A program made the translations under genes and the position numbers. From Metellina segmentata (taxonomy: Eukaryota; Arthropoda; Arachnida; Araneae; Tetragnathidae): DNA of 64,000 nucleotides. Shown here piece after piece: positions 21,498 through 32,187 of the stretch. The first letter of the stretch is position 1; each line of letters begins with the position of its first letter. The stretch spans positions 89,627,578-89,691,577 of the forward strand of contig OX375879.1 in NCBI GenBank assembly GCA_947359465.1, given 5' to 3'. The notes under the pieces are model-generated. The model had not been told where the DNA came from, made no database searches, and saw only the letters and a program-made list of their open reading frames with translations.

Positions 21498-21890
21498 AAT
21501 GGAGAACCAGAAAGTTCATTTCCGCGTCATATTATGATCTTTTATTTTAAGAAAGGAAAAAATGCTAGTCAGACTGTTCGTAAAATGTGTGCTGTATACG
21601 GACATATTGCTGTTTCTGAGGACACATTTCGAAGGTGGTTTGATAAATTTAAGCGTGGAAATTGCAGCCTCGAAGATGATGCCCGCTCTGGACGAACATC
21701 TTCTGTAAACAGGTTCCTGTATGGTGAGACTACAAAGGAATCGTTTATTAGGAATTATTGCCACAAAATCAGACAGTAAATTCGGAAAAAAAACAGTTCT
21801 CAAATGGCACTATTAAAAGAAAGAATCGAAGCAAAGCGGCCAAAACTGACCAATCATCGGACTGTTTTTATGCCATTATGCCAAAGTTCG
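21498..21890 (+). pseudogene. mariner transposase relic, first stretch
   Basis: The reading starts at an ATG (MENQKVHF), shifts frame almost at once through an apparent 2-bp gain, then continues as the mariner N-terminal helix-turn-helix region (HIMIFYFKKGKNASQT, then a stretch ending SLEDDARSGRTSSVN). Directly after this it jumps to the catalytic-domain segment, where GETTKESFIRNYCHKIRQ and KRPKLTN resemble the family's WDYKG...ELLP...KRP-LTN region, with further frameshifts. The linker between the two domains and much of the catalytic core are missing. The upstream GGAGAACCAGAAAG start matches the usual mariner N-terminus. Confidence 0.8.
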
Positions 21891-21897
21891 TCATATT

Positions 21898-22413
21898 ATG
21901 CTCTTTTATTTAAAAAAAGAAGGAAAAAATTCTAGTCAGACTGCTTGTAAAATGTGTTCTGTATATGGACACAGTGCTGTTTCTGAGGCCACAGTTCGAA
22001 GGTGGTTTCTTAAATTTAAGCGTGGAAATTTCAGCCTCGAAAATGTTGCCCGCTCTGGACGACCATCCTATGTAAACGAGGACCTATTAAAAGATGCTAT
22101 CGCTGAAAATCCACATTACACAGTTCAGGAACTATCACATAGTTTAAATATTCCAAAAAGCACAGTTCCTGATCATCTGAAGAAGATTGGATATGTAAGC
22201 AGCTACTATGTAGGGGTACCCTATACTTTAAACATGGCAGAGACTGTCAAACAGCACCTCAATAACTTCTTTACAAATAAGCCTAATGATTTTTTTAAAA
22301 GTAATTTTCCACCAGACAGAAAGAAGGCAAGATGTCATAGAACAAAATGTGGCTTATGTGATTCAATAAAATCATCTTATGCTTCTGTACTGCTTCGTTG
22401 GTATTTATCTTAA
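21898..22413 (+). pseudogene. mariner transposase, DNA-binding half fused to C-terminal tail
   Basis: An open frame of 171 codons from an internal ATG. Residues about 1-95 match the mariner paired helix-turn-helix region: the SQTACKMCSVYG helix, the RRWFLKFKRGNFSLE segment, RSGRPS, and a second HTH with YTVQELSHSLNIPKSTV. Residues about 95-112 are the linker (HLKKIGYVS). Residues about 118-135 (VKQHLNNFFTNKPNDFF) match the C-terminal tail of the family, so the whole DD34D catalytic region is deleted. A frameshift follows; another frame continues with RRQDVIEQN. A DNA-binding product without catalysis is possible on paper, but I see no evidence of expression. Confidence 0.82.
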
Positions 22414-22560
22414 AAAACGCGTAGAACTTTCCCGATGACCTAATACTTCCTTGTCTCTATCTTTTCTTTTCATAATTACTTGATATTGCCTTTCAGCTTC
22501 GCCAAATACAGTCCTTTACGCCATTAAAACTCAAACCAACAACTTATAAATAATTTTACT

Positions 22561-24721
22561 AATAGTAATTTTCTGCCTTGCTGTAAATAGCTCAGCCATA
22601 AAGCACTCCTCAAACAGTGGAATGTGATTCTCTTGACGCTTTGAGTAGAGTAGAGATCTAGTAATACAGCATGATGCTCTGTCGGGCCCTGGGGGATTTC
22701 GTTTCAAATTTTCGAGACTGGGAACAATGTATATGAAAATCGAATCTGTTCGGTCCTAGTATATGGCGCTTTTGAAGTTGCGATAGATACAAACGGGACT
22801 AGTCGCAGTAAAACTTAAGCGGATTAGGTATAGTTTTAATTGGAAATGAAGAGCGCGTAATCTTCATTAAGACCCGCTTGCGTCGTTTGGCGATAACAAT
22901 TTGGCGACGCGTACTTTTGGCAGTCGAGCAACCCCGTCGCAAACTTGGAGACAAGGGGAGGGGGTGGGAAAGGATTTGAAATGAGGGGGCTAAAAAACAA
23001 TCATTCCGGCTGCACAGTCTCTCCCATACACAAAAGAACTAAAATAAATAATGAAAAAATATAGTTGCATAACAAAATACAAATTCGAAATTGATGACGA
23101 GGTACCTAGGACAACGTCGTATTTTTTAATATTCTTATTCCATTTTTTTAGCATTTATTTATTTCGAAATGATTTCCCATTTTGCATTCGTGCGTTCACA
23201 TATATGTACACAGGGAGAAAGAGGATGAATTGGAAGAAAAAACGCAATTTGTTTTTCAAACTCCCTTCCCAAAGAGAGAACGACTAAATAAATAAATAAA
23301 ACGGGAAGATCTTCGTCAAAATTCAACTTTATGTCGATAAAGTCGAATCTGCGTCGATTTCTTTTTATGTGAACGCGCTTTATTTGTGTTTTTTAATATT
23401 TTCCACGGACGAAATGTCGCGCAGTCGAAATGAAATAAGCTCAGTTTCTTGAAATTTATCGTTATTTCTATTTATTCGGGAGAGAGAGAAAAAAACATCT
23501 ATTCTCCATATGAGGTTTTTGAAAGAAAGTAGTCCAATTAGATCCACATTTCCGAAAGATGAGCTGGATGTATTTCGAGCGCAAAATGCGCGGAAGTAGG
23601 ATTCCTAGGAAGGAGCGGAGATTATAACTGTAACCTATTAGGTTTGCGAAACAAAAATGCTCGGAATCCGCTTTTTCTTAGAGCAAGGAACAGAAAAAAT
23701 AAAATTAATGAAGTCTTCGGAGGCAGAAATGATGTAATAGAAGTGCCTTCCGAGGGAAGATACTTAGTTAAAAAACAAGACGGAACATCCGGAAAAAAGT
23801 ATTTTGTAAACTGAGTTTAAATTGACGTTTCGAATTTGTTTACTTCTTGCAAAAAATGCATCAATGTTCAAAATATTTTTGTTTCTCTTTGTAAGAGTCG
23901 ATAGGAAAATATTAATGATGACCCCATTTATGATAAAAAGCATTAGAATATCTATCGAGGCTAAGTTTGGTGTAGAAAAAATTAAAGACGTATCGAAGTA
24001 AATAATAAGCAATGATAGCATTAGCAGATTGGGCTCAAAATCTGTCTGTGAAAAATTTAATAGCATTTATAGATATAGCTTAAAGATATTCGAGCACTTG
24101 AACAGTGAAGGGGAGTGCGTTTAAGTTTCGAAGGTGGAAAAGTATTCCAATTTCATCAAAATTTATTTATTTCGAACTAAACATTTTTCGAAGTTATTTA
24201 GATTTAGCAAAGGACAGTAGTGTTATTTTTATTTCTTTCTTAATTTTCTGGTGAGTTCATTACTTGAATCGTGTTACTGTTGTGTATTTCAGCTCTACTT
24301 TAATTACACATGCAAAGAGGGTGGTGTTTCGCAAAGAACATTTTAAAGATACACGATTTATCGATTTAGAAAAAAATATATTCTGTTTTCTTTTAACTTC
24401 CACCACCAATTTAAACAATTCTCCTGATAGAATCGAAATGTAGGATATAGGCACGTTATGTAGAACACGTGATATTAAAAGATTACTAAACGGAATGGAT
24501 TTTTTCAATGAATCAATCCTTAATCCATTATTAAATTTAATCATGTAGCAACTTTTTAGTTTTTTTCGAGGATAAAAGAAAATGGCGAATCTGAGCAGCT
24601 ATAGCAAATTGGTATATTCAAATATAAAGCTTTTAATTCCATTATCTGAAAACATATTTCTAAATCAGAAATATGCTATTATTAAAGGGATTTTTACGAT
24701 TTTTAAAATATATATCAAGAA
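22561..24721. other. No feature recognised
   Basis: Unique-looking sequence. About 22850-22960 is richer in CpG. Frames of 78-100 codons carry no motif. Confidence 0.5.
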
Positions 24722-25110
24722 TAATGTTGTTGTTGTTTCTTATGCCTACACTGGCAGACCAGAGGAGTACCAGGCCCGTCGAAGACGACAAGAGACGAGG
24801 GGGTTGCGCCTTCCATGTTATTGAGCCCCATTGGTGGAAGTCCGACTTTGCTCGACATACATGACACATTCGTTTTACAGGAAGGTCCCTTTCATACATC
24901 CATTCATTCACACATATCGTAATTTAGATCCCAATCAGAGGCCGATAACCCCCTGATCAGGTACCCCCAGAGGTATTGATTTGGTATGGGAACATGGGGG
25001 ACTTTGTGACCACGACCTATTTAACGTGCCCCAGTCACCATTAGTGAACACGACGGTCTTTAGCCAGGTCGAAGCGCCGTTCTCGCAATCATCAGAATTG
25101 CAGGCTCTGA
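24722..25110 (-). mobile_element. Degenerate SINE-A2-like repeat
   Basis: The right part (24995-25110) aligns with the A2 head region on the minus strand: plus-strand landmarks GACCACGACCTATTTAACGT, CACGACGGTCTTTAGCCAGG and TTCTCGCAATCATCAGAATT. The left part, with GCCTACACTGGCAGACCAGA, looks repeat-like but has no second copy in this window. Confidence 0.45.
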
Positions 25111-26920
25111 TATCAAGAATAATGCATAAGCCAAGCTAATACATCAGAAAGAATAACGGGGTTTTAAAACCGTATATATTACGCGAAATAAACAATCCAT
25201 ACACACGTGGTTCTTGGGCGAAACTATCAAAAAACGTCAAAAGTTTCAAATATACTTCAGTGTTTCGATATGTGAGCCTTTGACCGCTTGACAGATGCCC
25301 AGTCCGACAGATCCAAATTTATAGCTACTAAAAAATCGTAGCAATTTTAAGGAATTAAATATGCAAAAATTGAAAAGTATTCTAAAACATTTTAAAACTT
25401 CTAAAAGTGAAATGTATAAATTCAAATTTGAAAAGCATTGTTTTCGGAAATTATATCACGGGACAGTAATGTTTAGCTGAACGTGAAGGTAAATTAAAAC
25501 ATAACTTCAATTTGAAATAATTTGATATAATCACTTTGTGTGAATGGCATATTTGAATCCTTTGATTCAAAATTTAGCGTTTGTCTGATAACACTTTATT
25601 CTTTCATTCAGTCTCAAACGATATTTCTGGTTTTTTTTTTTTTTTTTTTTTGTAACTGGGGTATTTCTTTAAATTGCTGTGCAATAATGCACACTTTTGA
25701 AAGCATTTACCTTGTTTTTTTTTTTCAATAAAAACTAATAAATATTAAAAGTTTCTTCGTTTGTTCAGATTCTCCTTGCTTGTTAAAATGATATCTGAGT
25801 TTTCAAAACCATCAGAAAATTAAATTTATTTAAAAAATGCTTAGTTTTGTATTTACTTGCTGAAAAAGCACTTAGTTGTTTCAGTAAAGCTTTATGTACT
25901 TTCCCATTCATATTTTTATATGTGCCTTTGACCAATTCAGGTTTTTCATTTGGAAGAGAAAGAAAACCACAGAAATGCCCACGAACCATCTATAAGATTT
26001 ATACCCGTTTAGAATCAAATAAATAGTCACAGTAAATGCTAAAAGTAAGATAAAATACTAGTAAGTTTTCAAAGTAAAACATTTCTAGAAAGATTCCTGT
26101 TGAGGAACTTATTTTACTGTATTATTTGTTGTACATAAACCAAATTTGTTTCCTAAAGACAGATAAAACACTCTGTATTTATGATATTTTTCCCATCTTT
26201 CTTGTCAATATTACATGGAACAATATTTCTGAGGGAGTAAAGAGTTTGCAAATGTCCCGCTCATATTTTTTATGATAGATAGCATAAAAGTGTACGGTAA
26301 TAACAATGATCTTTCAAAGTTCGAATCTTGAACTTAAAACAAATTAAGCAGATTGAGAAAGTATTTTTACCTATATACACTTCCTTTATCTAATCAAAAA
26401 AATTTAAGGAAGGTCATGAAGCAATTTCCAACTATTTTCAAGTGAAGTATTTTGTTCGTAATTTAAAAACGAACAGAAAAAATGAGAACATCATCGGATT
26501 GCAAGTGAAATACGCCAAAACAAAATTTCCAGTCTGAGTTTTTCTCTTTTCTAGACCAGAATATGGTGATCCTTGGACTGGTCATATCCACGAATGCATT
26601 TCTTTACATGAAGGTTAGATGGTTTAGTGCGTTCAGGCTTGGTGAGTAGGACCCACCCCATTTCATTGGATCTATAATTCTTAATGCGTGTCACTTTAAG
26701 GTGACGAGATTTTAAGACTTTAAGTCTTTGACAGAGAAAGATTCCAAATTCATTTGAATACAGGCAAAAAAGTTTTGTTTATTAAGTACAAATATCTTAG
26801 ATTGGAATTAAGTATAATTACCCTATCAACGATTCTGACCAAAGTAAAGAATTTAACTTGAATTACTATAGATACTTTTTTATTAAATAGTTGATACTGA
26901 TTAATTCAATATTTAAGGGA
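25111..26920. other. No feature recognised
   Basis: AT-rich unique DNA with poly(T) tracts at about 25630-25651 and 25716-25725. No coding or repeat signal. Confidence 0.5.
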
Positions 26921-26980
26921 CTAGGGGCACCACCCCCAGCTCACCTACCCTACTTGACCCCAGCAACCCAGCAATCTCTA
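26921..26980 (-). mobile_element. Helitron-like 3' terminus
   Basis: On the minus strand the sequence ends GCTGGGGGTGGTGCCCCTAG followed by T: CTAG at 26921-26924 and a GGGG/CCCC hairpin just before it. The element body would extend to the right; its 5' end is not identified. Confidence 0.45.
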
Positions 26981-27293
26981 CTTGACCTCTAATCAGTTTG
27001 GACCTTCTTGACCAATAGACTCTTTCCTAGGATTCTTTGAACCAGAATATGTAGTGTGTTGGGGGTATAATCAATACTACACTACTATGAAATTTCGTGA
27101 TGCTCAGAGAAATAGGAAACAAATAAGTGTAGAAAGAAAGTTATCAATTACGCTTGTACAACTTCTCAATATACATGTGGTTTGTTGTAGATGTCTGATC
27201 ATATATCAAGAAAGTATGGCCCAATCTCCCAAGCGAAGCCTGTGGAGGTAAAAGTCATAACAAATTCCATTCACTGATATAATATTATGCGTC

Positions 27294-27582
27294 AAACCAA
27301 AGACCGTCATGTTCACGGGAGCTGGAGCAAGTTAAATCTACCGGGGCCTCAAATTTCCTCACGTTGGCGTAGTGTGATAGTTTGAAGAGTGGGATGCCAG
27401 GTCAGGTGCGACCTCGTCATCTCTCCTTGGATCAAAGTTACGATGTGCTGCCATCGGATGAAAATAAATAAACTAGTTCTTCAGATTTAAACCAAAACAA
27501 TTGCCCTTTGGATTTGACACCGGACCGTCACCAATAGCCCGTTGTGTTGCACCAGTGTGACGTTAATTAAATACCTACCTGC
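27294..27582 (+). mobile_element. SINE-A2 with a short insertion
   Basis: Plus strand: CAAACCAAAGACCGTCATGT at the left, CTACCGGGGCCTCAAATTTC in the body, and tail GTGTGACGTTAATTAAATAC. About 45 bp of foreign sequence interrupts the body near 27460-27505. The tRNA-like head is mostly missing. Confidence 0.68.
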
Positions 27583-27870
27583 CACTAAGAATCAATTATA
27601 TCCTCGTTTCTAATGAATGTAACACTTGACATCTAATACTCCCGTGAGTAGCATGATCACGCTACCTTCGCCAAAGGGCGATTTGCGGAATATGGTAACC
27701 CATCGTAGGTCTATCTAAATTCTGTTCCGCAGCGAAACTTTTAATCGTCAATTTGGTGATGAACAGGAACCTTGTTCCTGAGTTTTACCTAAAATCTATT
27801 TTTTAAAGTACGAATTTTGAACGTATACTCTCATTTCTTTTGGCTTAAATCTGAAGAAATAGTTAATTCA
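27583..27870. other. No feature recognised
   Basis: Short unique interval between SINE-A2 and a Helitron end. Confidence 0.4.
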
Positions 27871-27970
27871 CTAGGGGGCCAGACCCTTGCTCGCTAACCC
27901 CCGAAGGATTGTTTTGCAATCCTCACTGGTTCGCTGCGCGAACCTATGCTCGCTTAGCTCGAATCAATGA
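27871..27970 (-). mobile_element. Helitron-like 3' terminus with strong hairpins
   Basis: On the minus strand the element ends with TTAGCGAGCAAGGGTCTGGC then CCCCTAG (CTAG 27871-27874) and host T. Two good stem-loops precede it: AGGATTG/CAATCCT and GGTTCGC/GCGAACC. GCGAGC-rich sequence near the end resembles the terminus at 6781-6822, so the two may be related families. The 5' end, to the right, is not found. Confidence 0.6.
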
Positions 27971-29156
27971 AGACATGTGTCCGATCAGAAGGGATTGTTT
28001 ACAAAATTTGATATTCCAAAAAAATATTTATTTTTTCCAATTTAAATTTTTTGTTTGCAGAAAAGATATATACGGGGCCTCTAAAATCAGAATTAAAATG
28101 AAAACGTTGAGCAAATTTTGACTCGAAATGTGATCGCTGCTTTGGAAATTGAATACGCAGCATGTTGTTTGTGTGTACATTTCCCCAGCACTCGAGCCAC
28201 TCACACTTTTTCATTGAGTTTGTTGTCGAAAGTTGTAGTGCAAGCGTCTTGTTGAGCTACAATTGTTGACTCTGAAAAGATCCTCCGCTTTCTTTGTTTT
28301 CTGCTATAAACTGCAATAAATCGACTAAATTTTTTTTTCAAATAAAACTTCATCCGATAACTCTATGAATTCCATTGAGGCTCGAGGCTTCGTGGTAAAC
28401 AAACAATCGTACAATGTTGCCAAAACGCGGTAACAAATAACGTCTTTTTTACGTGACACGTAAGAGAATTATACATATAATAGATTTTCATTTGGCAGAT
28501 TTGGATTAGAGAGCGGAATAACATTCTTGATCTAGTGTTATCAGGCAGAAAACACGAATCATCTCTTTTTTGCTCAAACAGTAGAAATATGCATGAAAGG
28601 ATTTGCAGTGTAAACAAACAAACCAGACGGAGAGTAAAGGTTCTGCTCCTCAGCTCCAGTCTGTCTTCTACGAGTTTGGTATTCGACTCACGTGGTTTTG
28701 TACGAGTCTGTTAATTTAATTAAGTGATTTGTCGGAATGTAAACAAATCGCTCTCACAACTGGCGTCTTCAGTGGGGATTAAAGTTTTAATTTTATCGCT
28801 ATATGCCGAAAACGGATTAACAGTGATAGCGCGTTTGAGAATGAAACTACCCACAACGATTGCCGTTCGCGCTCTGACGTCTGTCAGCAGTTCTACAAGC
28901 TATCATTCACACTCATTGGTCGCGATGACCTATATTCGATCCACGCGCAATAATAAATTTATACACACAAAGTCAGTTCCAGATCAATCCATTTTGACCA
29001 AATAATTAACTTTAATGTATCTTAAACTGAATTTACAAAGCTTTTATGTTCAAAAAGGGTTGCATTTCGATTTGTAACGGAACATGAGCACGAGCTCATT
29101 CTTAACTAAACAGGAGCATTAACGGTTTGTCATGCAAGTGAGAAAGAAAAGGGCAA
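27971..29156. other. Unique; CpG-bearing patch 28620-28930
   Basis: I see no repeat of a known family. CpG dinucleotides are more frequent at 28620-28930 (GATAGCGCG, GCCGTTCGCGCTCTGACGTC) than in the AT-rich surroundings. An unsupported 93-codon frame runs through this patch. Part of the interval may be body of the Helitron ending at 27871. Confidence 0.4.
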
Positions 29157-29337
29157 GGTAATTTTAATTAACGTCGTACTAGAGCAACATAACGGGCTAT
29201 TTACGACAGTCCGGTATTAATCCCCTGAGGGAAAGATCCGAGGACAACACCACGTACTTTTGAACCACTGTCAGATAATGAGGCAACACCTGAGCTGGCA
29301 CCCCACACTCCAAACTTCCTCACCAACCCAACGTGAA
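29157..29337 (-). mobile_element. SINE-A, 3' part
   Basis: Tail and body, minus strand, cut at ACCCAACGTGAATCC. Confidence 0.75.
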
Positions 29338-29496
29338 TCCATCATACTGAGAGATGCGTGTTCAAAACTCGATCCAACCAAAGACCATAGTTGTAGAGAC
29401 CGTACCACAAGTCCTTATGACTTGTACCACGTTAACTCTGTCGTAGTATCAATTATCCTCACATTAGTGTGGATGTTTGTAGAGTGTGATGCCAGC
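29338..29496 (+). mobile_element. SINE-A2, 5' part
   Basis: Plus strand: TTCAAAACTCGATCCAACCA (mutated B box), AAGACCATAG, then body GTTAACTCTGTCGTAGTATC up to GTGTGATGCCAGCC. A SINE-A copy begins immediately after. Confidence 0.68.
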
Positions 29497-29827
29497 CAAG
29501 GTAATTGGTAATTTTTAACTAATGTTCAATAAAACAACACAACGGGCTGATGATGACGGTCTGGTATCAATCCCTAAGGGAAATATTCGAGGACAACACC
29601 ACGTAATTTTGAACCACGGTCAGCTAACGAGGCAACACCTGAGATGGCACCTCACACTCCAAACTTCCACAACAACCCAACGTGAGGACTTTCGGCCTCG
29701 ACAGATTTAAGGTGCACCAGCAGTCTCTATACCATACGCTTAACAAATATTCATACTCTGACAGGATTCGAACCAGGAACTTTCCGATCTAGTGGGCTAA
29801 CACCTTCACCAACAGACCGGTTGGGAG
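29497..29827 (-). mobile_element. SINE-A, full length
   Basis: Minus strand, tail AATTACCAATTACCTT at the left and head CCCAACCGGTCTGTTGGTGA at the right. The first bases of the GCCGACC box are altered. Confidence 0.8.
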
Positions 29828-29876
29828 AAAGAAAAGTGAAATGTGGAAAGTGCGAGGTTCGTAACGTAGCACTAAA

Positions 29877-30075
29877 ATGGGGGGGGGGGGGGTACTAGCG
29901 ATATCAAGAGTGGGATACCAACATCGCCGTCAACGCTACGAGAGTTTGATAGTGAATAATAGAAGGCAACAGCTAAATACACCGCCTATTCTTGCTAAGG
30001 TCAACTGCCTTCTCGTCGGAGCCGTCTATACCGAAATGCTGTCGCATGATACACAAATGTTTATCTTAAAAGGTA
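29877..30075. other. Poly(G) run and unique DNA
   Basis: Twelve or more G at about 29879-29891, then unique sequence. An 83-codon frame starting in the poly(G) has no motif. Confidence 0.45.
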
Positions 30076-30520
30076 GTTTATCGCCATTTTGGCGACGTTT
30101 GGTATTGAATCTAATTGACATTAACTAATCACCCATATCGCACCCCCGGCAAGAAAAGTGACACAACTCAAAAATGCAGAATTAGAGAAACATCAACTTA
30201 AAGGACTCTATAAAACTTATATAGGTATAGCATAAGCTTCTTTTGAATTTTAGGTAAGTTTTTATAGTGGTAACTTCTATTATATCCTATAGAATAGTAA
30301 TATCACATGCTGGGGCACCTCATACATATTTTTTAATCACATAACATGTAATTTTTTTTTTGACTTGTGTCACTTTTTTTTGCCGGGGTGCGATATATGA
30401 ATGCAGAATTCATTCTCTGGAACTTTTAAAGGCGAAATACTGAAATAATTTTCAATAAAGAAGCCGTGACGTTAAGTTCCGATTTCATACAGGAAACACA
30501 ATTCGCCCCAGGTGCAAAGT
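30076..30520. repeat. S2 repeat unit split by a TA MITE
   Basis: The left piece (GCCATTTTGGCGACGTTTGG, then CTAATTGACATTAACTAATC) and the right piece from 30396 (GAATTCATTCTCTGGAACTT, AAAGGCGAAATACTGAAATA, GACGTTAAGTTCCGATTTCA) follow the order of an S2 unit. The MITE at 30138-30393 lies exactly between them. Confidence 0.6.
30138..30393. mobile_element. TA-flanked MITE, copy 1
   Basis: Begins TCGCACCCCCGGCAAGAAAA and ends TTTTGCCGGGGTGCGA, inverted repeats of about 28 bp or more, with TA on each side (30136-30137 and 30394-30395). At 256 bp it has no coding capacity. The inner part is also partly self-complementary. The same family recurs, inverted, at 35692-35948. TA target and small size suggest a Tc1/mariner-mobilised MITE. 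Confidence 0.88.
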
Positions 30521-30839
30521 ATCACCATTTACAATTTGACAAAAAATGCCTCTCATAAAAATTAATGCTTCCGTCTTTTTACGTAAAAGAAATAAAGAAA
30601 TGGAACCTAAGCAAAATGGCTTGAAGAGCCAAGAGAAAAACTCCAGGTCGTTTTCATTCAGCTTTCATTACTTTTTAATACTCTTACAAGTAGATGCTAT
30701 AGTCTTATAAACTGCCTCACCTGATATTCCCGCGTCGGAGGTGCTGCATGCAGAGACGAGCTCAGACCTGTCATCCCTTGGAAATCGCCCGGAATTAAAA
30801 TTTTTACAAACTGAAAACGAAAGAAAAACGATAAATGCT
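30521..30839. other. No feature recognised
   Basis: Unique-looking sequence leading into the promoter-like patch. Confidence 0.4.
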
Positions 30840-31050
30840 TACTCCGGTGAAGAAAACGCGGCAAACGGAAGAATGCGCGGTGGTCGGTGACGTCACATCG
30901 AACCCGAGCTTCCGATTGGCTGTCGCGCGAAGATGTTGAATCGAAGAACGAGAACTTCTGCACCTTACTCCCCCCCCCCCCTCCTCCTTCACGTGTTTCC
31001 TTATTTTACTGTTTGTTTTGGTTTCCGCCTAGTCTCACTGAGTGCAGTGT
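30840..31050. promoter_or_regulatory. Promoter-like CpG patch (CRE, CCAAT, E-box)
   Basis: Within 110 bp there is a full cAMP-response element TGACGTCA (30888-30895), an inverted CCAAT box ATTGG (30915-30919) and an E-box CACGTG (30990-30995). They sit in a locally CpG-rich stretch (ACGCGGC, TGCGCGG, GTCGCGCGAAG) inside AT-rich DNA. Spacing and combination are what known CRE/NF-Y promoters show. No TATA box or coding exon is visible nearby, so direction is open. A regulatory role is inferred from motifs alone. Confidence 0.45.
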
Positions 31051-31352
31051 GCTGATATGCCAATATCAGATTATTAAAGAGCGATTTTGTGCTACTCTTA
31101 AACTCTTGTGAAAATGAGATTTGAAGTTTAAGCTTCGACGTTGGCGTCGCCTTTGAATGAGTTTCATTCAAAGATTATTTCTGATACTTGAAAATTTGTA
31201 GACACAAACGTTTTTGTTTTGATTCGCATCTTTGATTTTAATTGCTCTTTAAAATATGCTTCAAGCTATGTCTATCTTTGACTGCACTGCACTTTGAACA
31301 ATTTTAGTAAGAGTGATGTTCTCACGTGGGCCTCATGTTTTTTGAAAATAAA
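31051..31352. other. No feature recognised
   Basis: Unique sequence downstream of the promoter-like patch; no exon signal that I can support. Confidence 0.4.
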
Positions 31353-31690
31353 TGCCGACCTAATAATGTCTTTTGATTAAGGTGTTAGCCTCTAGATCGG
31401 AAGGTTCCTGGTTCGAATCCGGGTCAGTGCATGGATGTTTGTAAGCGTATGGTGTAGAGGCGGCTGGTACACCTTAAATCTGTCGTGACCAAAATCCCTT
31501 ACGTTGGGTTGGTGTGGAAGTTTGGTGAGTGGGGTGTCAGCTCAGATGTTTTTCCGTCATCTGACCATGGTTCAAAATTACGGAGTGTTGTCCTCGGATA
31601 TTTCCCTTAAGGGACTGATCCCGGACCGGCGTCAATAGCCTGTTGTGTTACTTTAGGACGACGTTAGTTAAAATTACCTTACCTTACCTT
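31353..31690 (+). mobile_element. SINE-A, full length
   Basis: Plus strand, TGCCGACCTAATAATGTCTT head with an intact GGTTCGAATCC B box, body and tail ending ACCTTACCTTACC. It is one of the best-preserved heads in the window. Confidence 0.87.
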
Positions 31691-31985
31691 GAAAATAAAT
31701 ATCTTATAGAATTTTAGTCAGGATTTCATTGGGACCTCATTTTAAATTATTGGATAAGGTAATATAATCGCATAATGTATTTGCGGATTGCCACAATCAT
31801 TTGAAGAAAGAAGGGGTTTTGTGACATTTTTGTAGTTTCGAGATATTTGGCCTCAAAGTCATTAGTACTTATACTATATGACTTCTAGAACATTTTATCA
31901 TACTGTGCATGTCTTCGAGCGAAAAGAAGGACTCCAGATACCTTCTAGGCCCATTGAGATTGGTTGGATTTTACGGTTTAAGGTC
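31691..31985. other. No feature recognised
   Basis: AT-rich unique DNA between two SINE copies. Confidence 0.4.
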
Positions 31986-32120
31986 TGGCATTTACCTCGT
32001 CATCTCCCTGGGATTCGAAATTACTAGGTATTGTCGTCGGATTTTTCTCTTCGGGATTTATCTCTGATAGTCACTCATAGCCAGTTGTGTCGTTCCATTG
32101 CGATGTACATTTATCTACCT
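31986..32120 (+). mobile_element. SINE-A/A2 3' fragment
   Basis: Diverged body and tail: ACCTCGTCATCTCCCTGGGA through TGCGATGTACATTTATCTAC. A SINE-B-tail-like scrap (TTTGGCCAAGCTAAGCC) follows at about 32130-32155. Confidence 0.55.
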
Positions 32121-32187
32121 ACCGCAAGGATCGTATTTGGCCAAGCTAAGCCAAACGCATGACAGAAAACTTCAAGTAATGGACATA

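Larger units (their letters stand above)
21318..22443 (+). mobile_element. mariner element, internally rearranged
   Basis: The ends are inverted repeats: left TTGGTCATCCGGAAAGTTCT and right, on the other strand, TTAGGTCATCGGGAAAGTTC, continuing together through ACGCGTTTT. TA lies on both sides (21316-21317 and 22444-22445). Inside are two partial transposase reading stretches in the same direction, described separately. The order is N-terminal piece, part of the catalytic region, a second N-terminal piece, C-terminal tail, so the element cannot encode an active transposase. Confidence 0.88.
21195..22560 (+). repeat. SINE-B-associated repeat split by a mariner
   Basis: The left part (21205-21317: GAACCCAAGGCACCTTGGTG, ATCTATTCTTTTCCTGTGGG, GATGCCCAAGCGATC) and the right part (22444-22560: GCTTCGCCAAATACAGTCC, CGCCATTAAAACTCAAACC) join into one copy like that at 3690-3925. 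Between them lies the mariner at 21318-22443. Confidence 0.7.

Noticed and set aside
31374..31435. Candidate functional tRNA gene in the best SINE-A head
   Set aside because: GGTTCGAATCC is present, but no acceptor stem closes it and the same head recurs in many copies with the same downstream body.
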